From Micromonospora sp. C95 (GTDB taxonomy: Bacteria; Actinomycetota; Actinomycetes; Mycobacteriales; Micromonosporaceae): 64,000 bases of DNA. Made by a program: the position numbers and the translations under genes. The notes beneath the pieces are model-generated. The model was not told where the DNA came from. It saw only the letters and a list, made by a program, of their open reading frames with translations, and searched no databases. Of the stretch, positions 50,813-59,832 are shown piece after piece; the first letter of the stretch is position 1, and every line of letters starts with the position of its first letter. The DNA lies in NCBI RefSeq assembly GCF_018070465.1, contig NZ_JAGPXT010000008.1, forward strand, positions 186,001 to 250,000, given 5' to 3'.

Positions 50813-52861
50813 TCACCGCATCGCGCGACCTCCCGCACCCGCCGGCACCCGCGTGGGCCGGGCCGGCCGGACGAACCAGGCCAGCACCACGCTCGCCACG
50901 AAGAGCACCAGAAGGTAAGAACCGAGTGTAGCCAGACCAATACTCACGATTCCGGCGATCGCCGCCAATGCCAGCACCACCGATCGCCCCTCCCAGCCCC
51001 CAGTGGCCGCGTGCAGCGGCGGCGCCGGTTGCCGTTTCTCCAGCCTGGCGACCAGATCGTAGTGGTGCAGCGTGAGCACGAAGAGGTACCCGAAGATCAG
51101 CCAGAGAGGTGCGCCGCCGATCAACCCGACCGCGATGGCGAACAGGAACTCGGCCGCCCGCAACGCCGCCGGCACCAGCCAGTCCAGCGGCCCGTTGTGT
51201 GCCGCCCGCGCCCCGGCCGCGCCGGCCAGCAGCACCAGCAGCGCCACCGGCACCGCGACCCCCGACACCGCCGGCAGTGCCGTCCACCGCCACCAGTCCG
51301 CCGAATCGATCTCTCCGGCCACGTCGCCGGCCCCGAACAGGTCCACGGACGGCGCCGGCAGGCGGAGCACCAGCCCGATCAGGAGCAGGATCGCCGCGCC
51401 GAGCGCCGCGACCACCGCGAGCACCAGCGGCCCCGGCCGCCGCAGCACCGGTACCCGGGCGGCCAGCGGACCGTCGTCGCGGTGCAGGGTCGCGTCCAAC
51501 GTGTCCAGCACCGGCACCCACATCCAGCGGGCCCGCAGCGTACGCAGACCACCGGTGTACGCCAACGCCAGCGCCCCCCAGGTCAGCACCGCCAGCAGCG
51601 CGATCCGCTGGTCGAAGAGCGCCACGGCCAACGAGATCAACGCCCACCGCTCCCCGATCGGGAAGACCACGGTGCGCTTGAGCCAGTACGACACCGAGCC
51701 GGTGTCCGCCTGCACCCGGGTCGACGCCGCGTTAAGCCGGTCACCGATACCGCCGCCACCGGTACCGACGCTCTTCGGCCGGCGCGCCGCCTCGTCGTGC
51801 AGCACGCCGTACCACGCGTCGGTCATGTGCCGCACCGTCTGCACGGTCATCGCGGCGATGGCCAGGGCCCAGCCGTACCGGAACCCGGCCTGGGTCGCGC
51901 CGAGACCGAGCCCGCCGTAGACGAGATACTCCTTCGCCCGGTCGGCCATGGTGTCCAGCCAGCCGCCCCAGGCACTGAAGTTGCGGGTGTACCGGGCCAG
52001 CTGACCGTCCACGCAGTCCAGCACGAACCCGAGGTAGAGCAGCACCGCACCGACGACCAGCAGCGGCCGGCCACCGGCGGCGAACAGTGCCGCCGCAGCC
52101 GCCGCGAAGGCCACCGACACCATGGTCACCGCCGTCGGACTCAACCCCAACCGGGCGCAGACCTTCGTGACATACGGCGACCAGGTGCTGACGAAGTAGG
52201 TGGTGAAGAAGTCGTCCTTCTCCTTCACCGACAGCCGCAGCTCGGCCCGATCCTCGTCGACCGCGGCCACCGCCGCCTCCGCCCGGGTCAGCCCCGCGGC
52301 ATCGTCGACCCGGTGCGCGACGAGCAGCCGTACCCGGTTCGCGAAGACCAGCGCGCCCTGCCCGGTGAGGGCGGCGAAAAGCTGGTCCACGACGGGCCCG
52401 GCCGGTTGCCGACCGGCGGCGACCGCACGGGCGGCGGCCACCAGCGCCGGCACGTCCTCCCGGCCCACTCGCACCGCGCCGCCGAAGATGCCGGTGGCGG
52501 TGCCCTCCGCCACCTGCGCGGGGCGGCCCGCCTCGACCACCTGCCCGCGCTCCTCGCGCACCACGGTCCGTCCATCGCTGGGCGGATCGGTCAGCACCAG
52601 GGCCACGGTCGGCCCGACCGGGCTGGTCAACAGGTGCCGCAGGACCGCCGTGTGTGCGACCAGGTCCGCCCCGCTGACCACCACCGGACCGGTCGCCGCG
52701 CCCGCCAGTTCGGCCAGTTCTTCCAGGTCGGTGGCCACCCGCACCTCGGCCGCACCGGCCCGGCGCCACTGACTGGCCAGCCGTTCGCCAATGCTCTCGC
52801 CGGTACCCGTCGGCAGGCTCGCGGCCGGTGATCCGGCGGCGAGCACGATCGCGACGGTCAC
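50813..52861 (-). CDS. Nucleotidyltransferase-like / CDP-alcohol phosphotransferase membrane fusion (DUF5941)
   Basis: 682 residues from GTG 52861, overlapping the stop of the ABC ATPase gene (GTGA). The first ~190 residues look like a degenerate sugar-nucleotide transferase (TVAIVLAAGSPA). Residues ~220-430 hold a CDP-alcohol phosphatidyltransferase with the full motif Dx2DGx2ARx8Gx3Dx3D, visible as LDCVDGQLARYTRNFSAWGG and then WLDTMAD. The remaining third has four or more helices (DUF5941). Such proteins transfer an alcohol phosphate from a CDP-activated donor at the membrane, so it may prime or build the polymer extended by the TagF-like enzyme. The donor is not known. Confidence 0.88.
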   Translation of the reverse strand: MTVAIVLAAGSPAASLPTGTGESIGERLASQWRRAGAAEVRVATDLEELAELAGAATGPVVVSGADLVAHTAVLRHLLTSPVGPTVALVLTDPPSDGRTVVREERGQVVEAGRPAQVAEGTATGIFGGAVRVGREDVPALVAAARAVAAGRQPAGPVVDQLFAALTGQGALVFANRVRLLVAHRVDDAAGLTRAEAAVAAVDEDRAELRLSVKEKDDFFTTYFVSTWSPYVTKVCARLGLSPTAVTMVSVAFAAAAAALFAAGGRPLLVVGAVLLYLGFVLDCVDGQLARYTRNFSAWGGWLDTMADRAKEYLVYGGLGLGATQAGFRYGWALAIAAMTVQTVRHMTDAWYGVLHDEAARRPKSVGTGGGGIGDRLNAASTRVQADTGSVSYWLKRTVVFPIGERWALISLAVALFDQRIALLAVLTWGALALAYTGGLRTLRARWMWVPVLDTLDATLHRDDGPLAARVPVLRRPGPLVLAVVAALGAAILLLIGLVLRLPAPSVDLFGAGDVAGEIDSADWWRWTALPAVSGVAVPVALLVLLAGAAGARAAHNGPLDWLVPAALRAAEFLFAIAVGLIGGAPLWLIFGYLFVLTLHHYDLVARLEKRQPAPPLHAATGGWEGRSVVLALAAIAGIVSIGLATLGSYLLVLFVASVVLAWFVRPARPTRVPAGAGGRAMR

Positions 52862-53604
52862 CGGGGAACCGCGTCGTGGTACGCGGCCAGCGCCTCGGCG
52901 ATGGTGCCGTCGACGCTCAGCCGACCCGCGTCGAGGAAGAGCCCCCGACGACAGAACCGGGTCAGATCCTTCTCGTTGTGTGACACCAGCACCAGTGTGC
53001 GCCCCTCCCCGAGCAGCCGGTCGATGGTCGTGTAGCACTTCTCGCGGAACTCGGCGTCGCCGACCGCCGTCACCTCGTCCATCAGCAGGATCGGGTGCGG
53101 CAGGTGCGAGATGATCGCGAAGCCGAGACGCACCTTCATCCCGGACGAGTAATGCCGCACCGAGGTGTCGATGGCCCGTTCCACCTGCTCTCCGGCGAAT
53201 GAGACGATCTCGTCGAAGTGCCGTTTGAGGTAGCCGGCCGACAGCCCGTGCAGGCCGCCCACCAGGTACAAATTCTCCCGCCCGGTCAGGTCGCTGGCGA
53301 AGCCGGCGGAGAGTTCCAGCAGCGGTGCGACGTCACCGTTGACCCGGATCCGCCCCTCGTCGGGGATCAGCACCCCGGCGATCAGCCGCAGCAGGGTGCT
53401 CTTGCCGGTGCCGTTGCGGCCGATCACCCCGACGGTCTCCCCCGGCGTGACCGAGAACGAGACGTCGCGCAGCGGCCAGAACCGGCCGTCGAAGGCACCC
53501 CGCGTACCCCGGTGGATGAACAGCTCCCGCAGCCGCAACTGCCGGCGGCGGTTGCGGACGAATCGGATGCCGAGGCCCTCCGCCTCGATGATCGGCTCAC
53601 CCAT
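52858..53604 (-). CDS. Polysaccharide/teichoic acid ABC exporter ATPase (TagH/Wzt type)
   Basis: 248 residues from ATG 53604, which shares its A with the permease stop (TGATG); longer frames upstream overlap the permease and are not coding. Walker A GRNGTGKSTLL, signature-like HYSSGMKVRLGFA, Walker B ILLMDEVTAVGD and SHNEKDLTRFCRRGLFLDAG give the TagH/Wzt type. There is no C-terminal carbohydrate-binding domain, unlike O9a-type Wzt. With the permease it exports a lipid-linked wall polymer. Confidence 0.93.
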   Translation of the reverse strand: MGEPIIEAEGLGIRFVRNRRRQLRLRELFIHRGTRGAFDGRFWPLRDVSFSVTPGETVGVIGRNGTGKSTLLRLIAGVLIPDEGRIRVNGDVAPLLELSAGFASDLTGRENLYLVGGLHGLSAGYLKRHFDEIVSFAGEQVERAIDTSVRHYSSGMKVRLGFAIISHLPHPILLMDEVTAVGDAEFREKCYTTIDRLLGEGRTLVLVSHNEKDLTRFCRRGLFLDAGRLSVDGTIAEALAAYHDAVPR

Positions 53605-54482
53605 CAGAGTTCCTTGAGCACGGCGGATTCGAGCTGGCGGAACGCCCACCAGCCGGCCACCAGCAGCAGCAGACTGGCGCCGATGCTGGTGGCGAGCAGC
53701 CGAGCACCCGGGAACTCGTCCGGATACCACACCGCGTGGTGCAGCTGGAAGATGCCGACAAGTGGGTTGAGTTCGTACGCCGCCCGCAGCCAGCCCGGCA
53801 GGCCGGAGTCGCGGACCAGGCTCAGCGGGTAGATGATCGGCGTGGCGTAGAAGAGCACCCGGACGACCAGGCGCATGAATCGCTCCACGTCCCGCATCAG
53901 CACGTTGAACGCCGACAGCAGCAGCGCCAGCCCGATCAACAGGACCGCCTGGATCAGCACCGCGAGCGGCAGGGCGAGCAGCGACCAACCCGGTTCGATC
54001 CGGCCCTGTGCCGCGTACCAGATCGCGATGGCGGCCAGGATCGGCAGGCCGGCAGCGTACTCGGCGAAACGGGCGACCACGCGGCCGATCGGGAAGACCT
54101 GCCGGGGCACGTTCATCGTGGTGATCAGCCGGGCCTGGCCGGTGAGCGCGTGGGTTGCCTCACTCAACGCCGCGCTGGTCCACATCCAGGCGAAGATCCC
54201 GGTGATCAGGAAGAGCGGGTACGACCCGGCGGCCTCGCCGAGATAGCGGTTGGTGTCGCGGGAGTAGAGCACGCCGAAGACGAACCAGTAGATCGCGCCC
54301 ATGCCCAGTGGCTCGATCAACGACCAGAGGTAACCCAGCACCGACTGCTGGTACTTGACCGCCAGGTCGCGTCTGACCAAAATGCGCAGCGAGTTGCGGT
54401 GCGACCACAACGCCCCGACGCCAGAGGTCACCACCGTCTCCCGCCTGGTAAGAGCCTCGGCCAGGACCCGCCTCGCCTGCAC
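53604..54482 (-). CDS. Polysaccharide/teichoic acid ABC exporter permease (TagG/Wzm type)
   Basis: 292 residues, GTG start with weak AGGG upstream. Cytoplasmic N-terminal helix (LRILVRRDLAVKYQQSVLGYLWSLIEP, the conserved amphipathic entry of ABC-2 polysaccharide permeases), then six helices: FWAFLYS-like GMGAIYWFVFGVLYSR, LFLITGIFAWMWTSAA, YAAGLPILAAIAIWYAA, VLLIGLALLLSAFNVL, LVVRVLFYATPIIYPLS and a last one near 265. First gene of the TagG-TagH-DUF5941-TagF operon. Confidence 0.93.
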   Translation of the reverse strand: MQARRVLAEALTRRETVVTSGVGALWSHRNSLRILVRRDLAVKYQQSVLGYLWSLIEPLGMGAIYWFVFGVLYSRDTNRYLGEAAGSYPLFLITGIFAWMWTSAALSEATHALTGQARLITTMNVPRQVFPIGRVVARFAEYAAGLPILAAIAIWYAAQGRIEPGWSLLALPLAVLIQAVLLIGLALLLSAFNVLMRDVERFMRLVVRVLFYATPIIYPLSLVRDSGLPGWLRAAYELNPLVGIFQLHHAVWYPDEFPGARLLATSIGASLLLLVAGWWAFRQLESAVLKEL

Positions 54483-54549
54483 CGCCCTACTGCCGGTCGC
54501 TCTGAACGGACGACAGGTTAGCAGCCGGTGAACGTTGCCCGACGAGCGC

Positions 54550-55962
54550 TCAGCACTCGATCACGTTGACGGCCAAGCCACCGCGCGCCGTCTCCTTGTA
54601 CTTCACCTTCATGTCCGCGCCGGTCTCCCGCATGGTCTTGATGACCTTGTCAAGCGAGACGGCGTGCACCCCGTCGCCGCGCAGCGCGAGCCGGGCGGCG
54701 GTGATCGCCTTGATGCTAGCCACCGCGTTGCGCTCGATGCACGGGATCTGCACCAGGCCACCGACCGGGTCGCAGGTCAGCCCCAGGTTGTGCTCCATGC
54801 CGATCTCGGCGGCGTTCTCCACCTGGGCCGGCGTGCCACCCAGTGCCTCGGCCAGCCCGGCGGCGGCCATCGAGCAGGCCGAACCGACCTCGCCCTGGCA
54901 GCCCACCTCCGCACCGGAGATCGACGCGTTCTCCTTGAACAGCACCCCGATGGCACCGGCCGCCAGCAGGAAGCGCACCACTCCCTCGTCGGAGGCGCCC
55001 GGCACGAACCGCGTGTAGTAGTGCAGCACCGCCGGGATGATCCCGGCTGCCCCGTTCGTCGGCGCGGTCACCACCCGGCCACCGGCCGCGTTCTCCTCGT
55101 TTACCGCCAGCGCGAACAGCGTGACCCAGTCCATCACGTGCAGCGGATCCCCACCGGCGCCCGCTGCCGGCCCGGCGGGCGCGGTTGCGGCCGGGGCGGC
55201 GGCGTCGGCCTCCAGGCTGCGACGGAGTTCGGCGGCGCGACGGCGGACCTTGAGGCCCCCGGGCAGGGTGCCGTCACGGGTGCAGCCGCGCTCGACGCAT
55301 TCCCGCATGACCCGCCAGATGTCCAGCAGCCCGGCCCGGACGTCCGCCTCGGCCCGCCGGGACACCTCGTTGGCGAGCATGACCTCGCTGATGGACAGCC
55401 CGGTTCCGGCGGTCACGTCGAGCAGTTGCGCGCCGGTGAGGAATGGGTACCGGACCGGGGTGCTGTCCGGCTTGATCCGGTCCACCCCGGCCGCCGCCTC
55501 GTCCACCACGAACCCGCCACCCACCGAGTAGTAGGTGCGCGTCCGCAACTCGGCCCCGCCCGCGTCGTACGCAGAGAAGATCATCCCGTTCGGGTGGTAC
55601 GGCAACGACCGGCGACGGTGCAGCGTCAGGTCGCGCTCCGGCGCAAAGTCGATCTCGTGCGTACCCAGCAGGGGCAGCCGGTGCTCCGCTCGGATCCGGC
55701 CGACCCGCCCCTCGACGCTGTCCGTGTCGACCGTCTCGGGCACCTCGCCCGCCAGGCCGAGCAGCACCGCGCGGTCACTGCCGTGCCCGTGCCCGGTGGC
55801 GCCGAGGGAACCGAACAGCTCGGCCCGCACCCGGGCGGTGTCGGTGAGCAGACCGTCGGCCTTGAGCCCGGCGACGAAGGTACGCGCCGCCCGCATCGGC
55901 CCCACCGTGTGTGAGCTGGACGGCCCGATACCCACACTGAACAGGTCGAACACGCTGATCAT
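54550..55962 (-). CDS. sdaA: L-serine ammonia-lyase (serine dehydratase), iron-sulfur single-chain type
   Basis: 470 residues; GAGAAGG seven bases before the ATG. N-terminal beta domain begins [21 protein letters not shown], the family signature. Cys residues for the 4Fe-4S cluster are seen in [27 protein letters not shown] and IPCIERN. The enzyme turns L-serine into pyruvate and ammonia in the cytoplasm. An internal Ala/Pro-rich insertion (~255-285, [19 protein letters not shown]) is not typical and probably a flexible loop. Single gene. Confidence 0.95.
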   Translation of the reverse strand: MISVFDLFSVGIGPSSSHTVGPMRAARTFVAGLKADGLLTDTARVRAELFGSLGATGHGHGSDRAVLLGLAGEVPETVDTDSVEGRVGRIRAEHRLPLLGTHEIDFAPERDLTLHRRRSLPYHPNGMIFSAYDAGGAELRTRTYYSVGGGFVVDEAAAGVDRIKPDSTPVRYPFLTGAQLLDVTAGTGLSISEVMLANEVSRRAEADVRAGLLDIWRVMRECVERGCTRDGTLPGGLKVRRRAAELRRSLEADAAAPAATAPAGPAAGAGGDPLHVMDWVTLFALAVNEENAAGGRVVTAPTNGAAGIIPAVLHYYTRFVPGASDEGVVRFLLAAGAIGVLFKENASISGAEVGCQGEVGSACSMAAAGLAEALGGTPAQVENAAEIGMEHNLGLTCDPVGGLVQIPCIERNAVASIKAITAARLALRGDGVHAVSLDKVIKTMRETGADMKVKYKETARGGLAVNVIEC

Positions 55963-56430
55963 TACTGTGCCTTCTCGCCGTCGCCGGGGTTACCGGTATG
56001 CGGCCGGTCATGGCCGGCTCCGTGCTGGATAGCCGACCCGGGTCGTAGCCGGTCTCCGGTGCGGTCCGGCCCTGGTGACGCCCGGGTGAGGGCGTCCGAC
56101 CAGCGAGCCTACTACCCGGGCCGCCACCATGACCGAGGTGCGAGCGCTGTCGACCTGACGGCGCAGACGGATCGCACCCGCGATGGCACAAATGGTTCAG
56201 CTCGACAGCGTCCGCCGGAGACTCGACAGCGTCCGCCGGAGAACAGCTCGGCCTTCCTCGGCGTCGCAGTCGGCCCTGATCCCGACAGCAGGCGTCGTCC
56301 GGAGCCCACACGGGTAAGCACCTACGGGTCAGCGGGGTGGCGTTCCTCCTACCGACCGAGGGCGGGGCGGCCATCCGTTCCTACCGTTGATCTCAGCAGC
56401 GGCGAACCGCCGCAGAGGGGAAGTACGACG
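55963..56430. other. Divergent intergenic region between sdaA and pspC genes
   Basis: 468 bases with no convincing gene. It holds the promoters of sdaA (left) and the PspC gene (right) and an exact 21-bp tandem duplication (56201-56242). I tested the leader of sdaA for a glycine riboswitch and saw none of its conserved blocks. Confidence 0.6.
56201..56242. repeat. Exact 21-bp tandem repeat, two copies
   Basis: The 21 bases starting CTCGACAGCGTCC occur twice without a gap (56201-56221, 56222-56242). A related GCTCGG follows. Its length is a multiple of three, but no gene crosses it. Confidence 0.9.
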
Positions 56431-56637
56431 ATGAGTCGCAAACTGGTCCGTCCCCGCGAGGGGCGCATGCTCGCCGGGGTCTGCGCTGGTCTGGCGCGGC
56501 GGTTCGGCATGTCGGCCGGGTTGATCCGGCTGCTGTTCCTGCTGTCGCTACTGCTCCCGGGCACCCAGGTGATCGTCTACCTGGCGCTCTGGATCATCAT
56601 GCCCAACGAGGACCGCCACCTGGTCACCGGCCACTGA
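56431..56637 (+). CDS. PspC domain membrane protein
   Basis: 68 residues; GAGGGGAA eight bases before the ATG. The entire protein is a PspC domain: KLVRPREGRMLAGVCAGLARRF, then one membrane helix (LIRLLFLLSLLLPGTQVIVYL) and ALWIIMPNE. PspC proteins sense or relieve envelope stress in partnership with PspA; actinobacteria often carry short stand-alone copies like this. Start confirmed by the domain boundary. Confidence 0.93.
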   Translation: MSRKLVRPREGRMLAGVCAGLARRFGMSAGLIRLLFLLSLLLPGTQVIVYLALWIIMPNEDRHLVTGH

Positions 56638-56686
56638 CCCCCACCCACACACCCCCCGCCCACCGCACACCCCGGCGGGGGCGGGG

Positions 56687-57448
56687 TCAGGGGGCGATGT
56701 AGGTGACGGTGACCTGTTCGAAGCCGAGCGAGCGGAGCAGCCCCTCCAGCATCTTGCGGGTGTTCTCCTCGGCGCGGGCGTTCAGACCGCTGTCCCGGGC
56801 CGCCGCGGTGATCCGGTCCTCGGCCAGCCGGTAGACCTCCTGCTGCCGGTTCGGGTCGCCGCCGATCAGGTCACCGACGCGGTTGAGCAGGCCGCGCTCC
56901 TCCGCGAAGACGTAGCTCTTCTCCAGGTCGAGGTTGGTCTCGGCAAGTTGCGGCGCCGGCAGCTTGATCTCGACCGACTTCCCGTCGGCCGACTGCACGA
57001 TCGCCCCCTCGGTGAGGGTGGTGAAGTCGACGTACGCCTCGACGCTGCCCGACCCGACGAACAAGGTCCGCTGGTTGAGCAGCCAGTCCGGCACGTTGCG
57101 CCGGTCGTTCTGCAGGTCGACCACGACCTGGAAGTTGCCCTCGGCAGCCACGTAGCGGCTGAGGTCCTGCATCGACTCCAGCAACGCGGGCTGCGTGCGG
57201 TCGGTCTGCTCCTTGCTGAACGGATTGCGGAACTCGGGCAGGATCCCCGTGGTCTGCACGCCGAGCAGCACCACCACCGCGAGCGCCGCCGCGCCGAGCA
57301 CCCAGAGCAGGGCGCGGACCGCTCCGCCGCCCGAGTGGGGAGCCTGCGGTGGTGTGTCCGGGGCGTCCGTGAGCACATCGCCCGACCGGTGGTCGGCAAA
57401 CTCGCTGGTGGGCTCGTTGATGTCGCCGTCGCGTGCCATCGCCCTCAC
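56687..57448 (-). CDS. DUF4230 domain, membrane-anchored protein
   Basis: 253 residues (GTG 57448; ATG 57439 also possible). Cytoplasmic ~45 residues, one membrane helix (ALLWVLGAAALAVVVLLGVQ), then an outer DUF4230 domain: SRYVAAEGNFQVVVDLQND, LFVGSGSVEAYVDF, LETNLDLEKSYVF-like and a C-terminal amphipathic helix with LGFEQVTVTYIAP. DUF4230 occurs in many bacteria, function unknown; the beta-rich domain resembles SPFH-adjacent envelope proteins only loosely. Confidence 0.85.
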   Translation of the reverse strand: MRAMARDGDINEPTSEFADHRSGDVLTDAPDTPPQAPHSGGGAVRALLWVLGAAALAVVVLLGVQTTGILPEFRNPFSKEQTDRTQPALLESMQDLSRYVAAEGNFQVVVDLQNDRRNVPDWLLNQRTLFVGSGSVEAYVDFTTLTEGAIVQSADGKSVEIKLPAPQLAETNLDLEKSYVFAEERGLLNRVGDLIGGDPNRQQEVYRLAEDRITAAARDSGLNARAEENTRKMLEGLLRSLGFEQVTVTYIAP

Positions 57449-57537
57449 CGTCCTCGTCAGACGCGGTCTCTGGTGATGACGGTAAACCCAACCTACGACA
57501 GCCGCTCGCCGAGCCCGTCAGATGAAGTGGGCCCGGT

Positions 57538-58698
57538 TCAGGCGAACGCCGACACGCCGGTGAGCCGCTGCCCGACGACCAACTGGTGGATCTCCGAGGT
57601 GCCCTCGTACGTCAGCACGCTCTCCAGGTTGTTGGCGTGCCGCATCACCGGATAGTCCCCGGAGACCCCGTTGGCGCCGAGAATGGTCCGACACTGCCGG
57701 GCGATGGCCAGCGCCTCCCGTACGTTGTTCAGCTTGCCGACGCTCACCTGCTCCGGGCGCAGTCTTCCGTCGTCGGCCAGCCGGCCGAGTTGCAGCGCCA
57801 GCAGGTAGCCCTTGTTCCACTCGACCGCCATGTCGGCGAGCTTGGCCTGGGTGAGCTGGAAAGCGGCCAGCGGCCGACCGAACTGGGTGCGGGTCGTCGC
57901 GTACGTAAGCGCGGTCTCCAGACAGTCGCGGGCCGCGCCGAGCGCCCCCCAGACGATGCCGTGCCGGGCCTCGGTCAGGCAGCTCAGCGGCGCCCTCAAC
58001 CCGGTCGCGTCGGGCAGCCGCGCGTCCGCCGGCAGCCGCACGTCGTCGAGGGAGATCTCTCCGGTCAGCGAGGCGCGCAGCGACATCTTCCGGGTGATCT
58101 CCCGCGCCGTCACTCCCGGCGTGTCCATCGGTACGACGAAGCCCCGCACGCCGTCGTCGGTGCGGGCCCAGATCACCGCCACATCGGCGATCGGCGCATT
58201 GGTGATCCACGTCTTGCTGCCGTCGAGCACCCAGTCGTCGCCGTCGCGGCGCGCCCGGGTCGCCATCGACGCCGGGTCGGACCCGTGATCGGGCTCGGTC
58301 AGCCCGAACGAGCCGATCGCCTCGCCGGCCGCCATCGCCGGCAGCCAGCGCTGCTTCTGCTCCTCGCTGCCGTAGCGCCAGATCGCGTACATGGCCAGCG
58401 AACCCTGCACCGAGACCAGCGACCGGACACCTGAGTCACCGGCCTCCAACTCCAGACAGGCCAACCCGTACGCGACGGCCGTCGAGCCGGCGCAGCCGTA
58501 CCCGGTCAGGTGCATGCCGAGCAGGCCGAGCTTGCCGAACTCGCGGGCCAGGTCACGGGCCGGCACCTGACCGGCCTCGTACCAGCCGGCGACGTGCGGG
58601 CGGACCAGGTCGTCGACCACCCGGCGCACGACGGCGCGGATCGCTCGCTCCTCCTCGGTCAGCGACGTGTCCAGGTCGAGCAGGTCGACCGGGGTCAC
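57538..58698 (-). CDS. Acyl-CoA dehydrogenase, glutaryl-CoA dehydrogenase-like
   Basis: 386 residues from GTG 58698, which overlaps the upstream gene's stop (GTGA). Family motifs: FGLTEPDHGSDPASM (FAD-binding), WITNAPIADVAVIWART, and the catalytic base Glu in LTYEGTSEIHQL. The HLTGYGCAGSTAVAYGL segment and overall pattern are those of glutaryl-CoA dehydrogenases, which oxidise and decarboxylate glutaryl-CoA to crotonyl-CoA in lysine/tryptophan breakdown; other acyl-CoA substrates are possible. FAD is expected; electrons go to ETF. No other degradation genes adjoin. Confidence 0.92.
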   Translation of the reverse strand: MTPVDLLDLDTSLTEEERAIRAVVRRVVDDLVRPHVAGWYEAGQVPARDLAREFGKLGLLGMHLTGYGCAGSTAVAYGLACLELEAGDSGVRSLVSVQGSLAMYAIWRYGSEEQKQRWLPAMAAGEAIGSFGLTEPDHGSDPASMATRARRDGDDWVLDGSKTWITNAPIADVAVIWARTDDGVRGFVVPMDTPGVTAREITRKMSLRASLTGEISLDDVRLPADARLPDATGLRAPLSCLTEARHGIVWGALGAARDCLETALTYATTRTQFGRPLAAFQLTQAKLADMAVEWNKGYLLALQLGRLADDGRLRPEQVSVGKLNNVREALAIARQCRTILGANGVSGDYPVMRHANNLESVLTYEGTSEIHQLVVGQRLTGVSAFA

Positions 58699-59000
58699 TC
58701 GACCGCCTCGGCGAGCACGAACACCCGGGCGTGGATCTGGTTGCGCTGTTGCAGCGCGGCACGCAGGGCCCGGTGCAGGCCGTCCTCCAGGTAGAGACCG
58801 CCGTTCCACTGCACGACGTGCGGGAACAGGTCACCGTAGAAGGTGGAGTCCTCAGCGAGGAGCTTGTCCAACGCCAGCTCGCGCTTGGTGGTGATGAGTT
58901 GGTCCAGGCGCAATGGGCGGGGCGGAATCTCCGCCCACTGCTTCAGCGTGAGGTTGTGTTCCGGATAGGGACGTCCGTCCCGGACCGCTCTGAAGATCAC
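58695..59000 (-). CDS. Conserved actinobacterial protein of unknown function
   Basis: 101 residues from GTG 59000; GGGAGGGGAG eight bases upstream decides this start among longer frames. It contains LKQWAEIPPRPLRLDQLITT, LLAEDSTFYGDLFPHVVQW and YLEDGLHRALRAALQQRNQI, the last resembling the ParB/Srx-type pattern GxHRxxA used for nucleotide binding. It is translationally coupled (GTGA) to the acyl-CoA dehydrogenase gene. Function unknown; a ParB-fold protein is a possibility only. Confidence 0.75.
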   Translation of the reverse strand: MIFRAVRDGRPYPEHNLTLKQWAEIPPRPLRLDQLITTKRELALDKLLAEDSTFYGDLFPHVVQWNGGLYLEDGLHRALRAALQQRNQIHARVFVLAEAVE

Positions 59001-59188
59001 GACGGACGCTCCCCTCCCCTGGCCGGGCCGGTACCACGACACCGGGCCGGGTCGCGGCACGGCGCCGCGACCTGCGGCGCCGACGACCGTGCCAGCGTAG
59101 CCGGACCCCGCACCCCACGTTCTGTTCCCTGATGCCAGTTTCGCCACCGGTCGTCCGGTTCTCAACCGGACGAAATCACCGGTTCGGG

Positions 59189-59791
59189 TCAGCTCCACCG
59201 TCCCCGTCGGACGACCTCCTCCACCGGACGTCGCCCGCGCCGCAGCGACGGTGACCGGTGGTCGGCGGCTCGATAACCGACAGTGAGGGCACCGATCGGG
59301 TGGTACGCCTCCGGCACACCGAACGCCTCCCGATAGGACTCCAGCCGCTGCGGCGGAATGCCGAAGAAACAGGAACCCAACCCCTCGTCCACGGCGGTGA
59401 GCATCATCAGCAGCGCGGCGAAGCCGGTGTCGACGTACCAGTAGGGCACCGGCCAACGGTCCGTCGACCGATCCGCCCAGCCCTTGTCGGGCTCCGCGTA
59501 CCGCTCCAGGTAGACCGAGCGGTTGGCGTGCGGCACCACGATCAGTGGGGCCCGACGCATCCCGGCCAGCCACCGCTGCATCCCGCCGCCCTCCGGGGTG
59601 CTGGCCGCCCAGAAACGCTCCCGATCCTCCGGCGACTCCAGCACCAGGAAGCCCCAGCCCTGGGAGAACCCGGCCGACGGGGCTCGCACCGCGTGCTCCA
59701 GCAGCCGCTCCAGCACCTCCGGCGGGACCGGCCGGTCCGGGTCGTAGTTGCGCACCATCCGGCGCCGCCGGACCACCTCCGCGAACTCCAC
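59189..59791 (-). CDS. Nitroreductase family flavoprotein
   Basis: 200 residues from GTG 59791 (GAGGAG six bases upstream). FMN-binding elements of the nitroreductase fold: RRRRMVRNYDPDRPV, HAVRAPSAGFSQGWGFLV and the C-terminal EGLGSCFFGIPPQR with VGYRAADHR. The family reduces nitroaromatics, quinones or flavins with NAD(P)H. The 188 bases between its start side neighbour at 59000 and its stop hold no visible element. Confidence 0.9.
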   Translation of the reverse strand: MEFAEVVRRRRMVRNYDPDRPVPPEVLERLLEHAVRAPSAGFSQGWGFLVLESPEDRERFWAASTPEGGGMQRWLAGMRRAPLIVVPHANRSVYLERYAEPDKGWADRSTDRWPVPYWYVDTGFAALLMMLTAVDEGLGSCFFGIPPQRLESYREAFGVPEAYHPIGALTVGYRAADHRSPSLRRGRRPVEEVVRRGRWS

Positions 59792-59832
59792 GCCGTACTC
59801 CTCACTTGCCCGTCCGGTTGGTGACCGGGCGG

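Noticed and set aside
48953..52831. 1,292-codon open frame on the plus strand
   Set aside because: It is antisense to the TagF-like and DUF5941 genes, Arg/Gly/Pro-rich, and lacks any domain; it reflects GC-rich third positions of the real genes.
55963..56110. Glycine or other riboswitch in the sdaA leader
   Set aside because: None of the conserved blocks of known amino-acid riboswitches could be found in this GC-rich leader.
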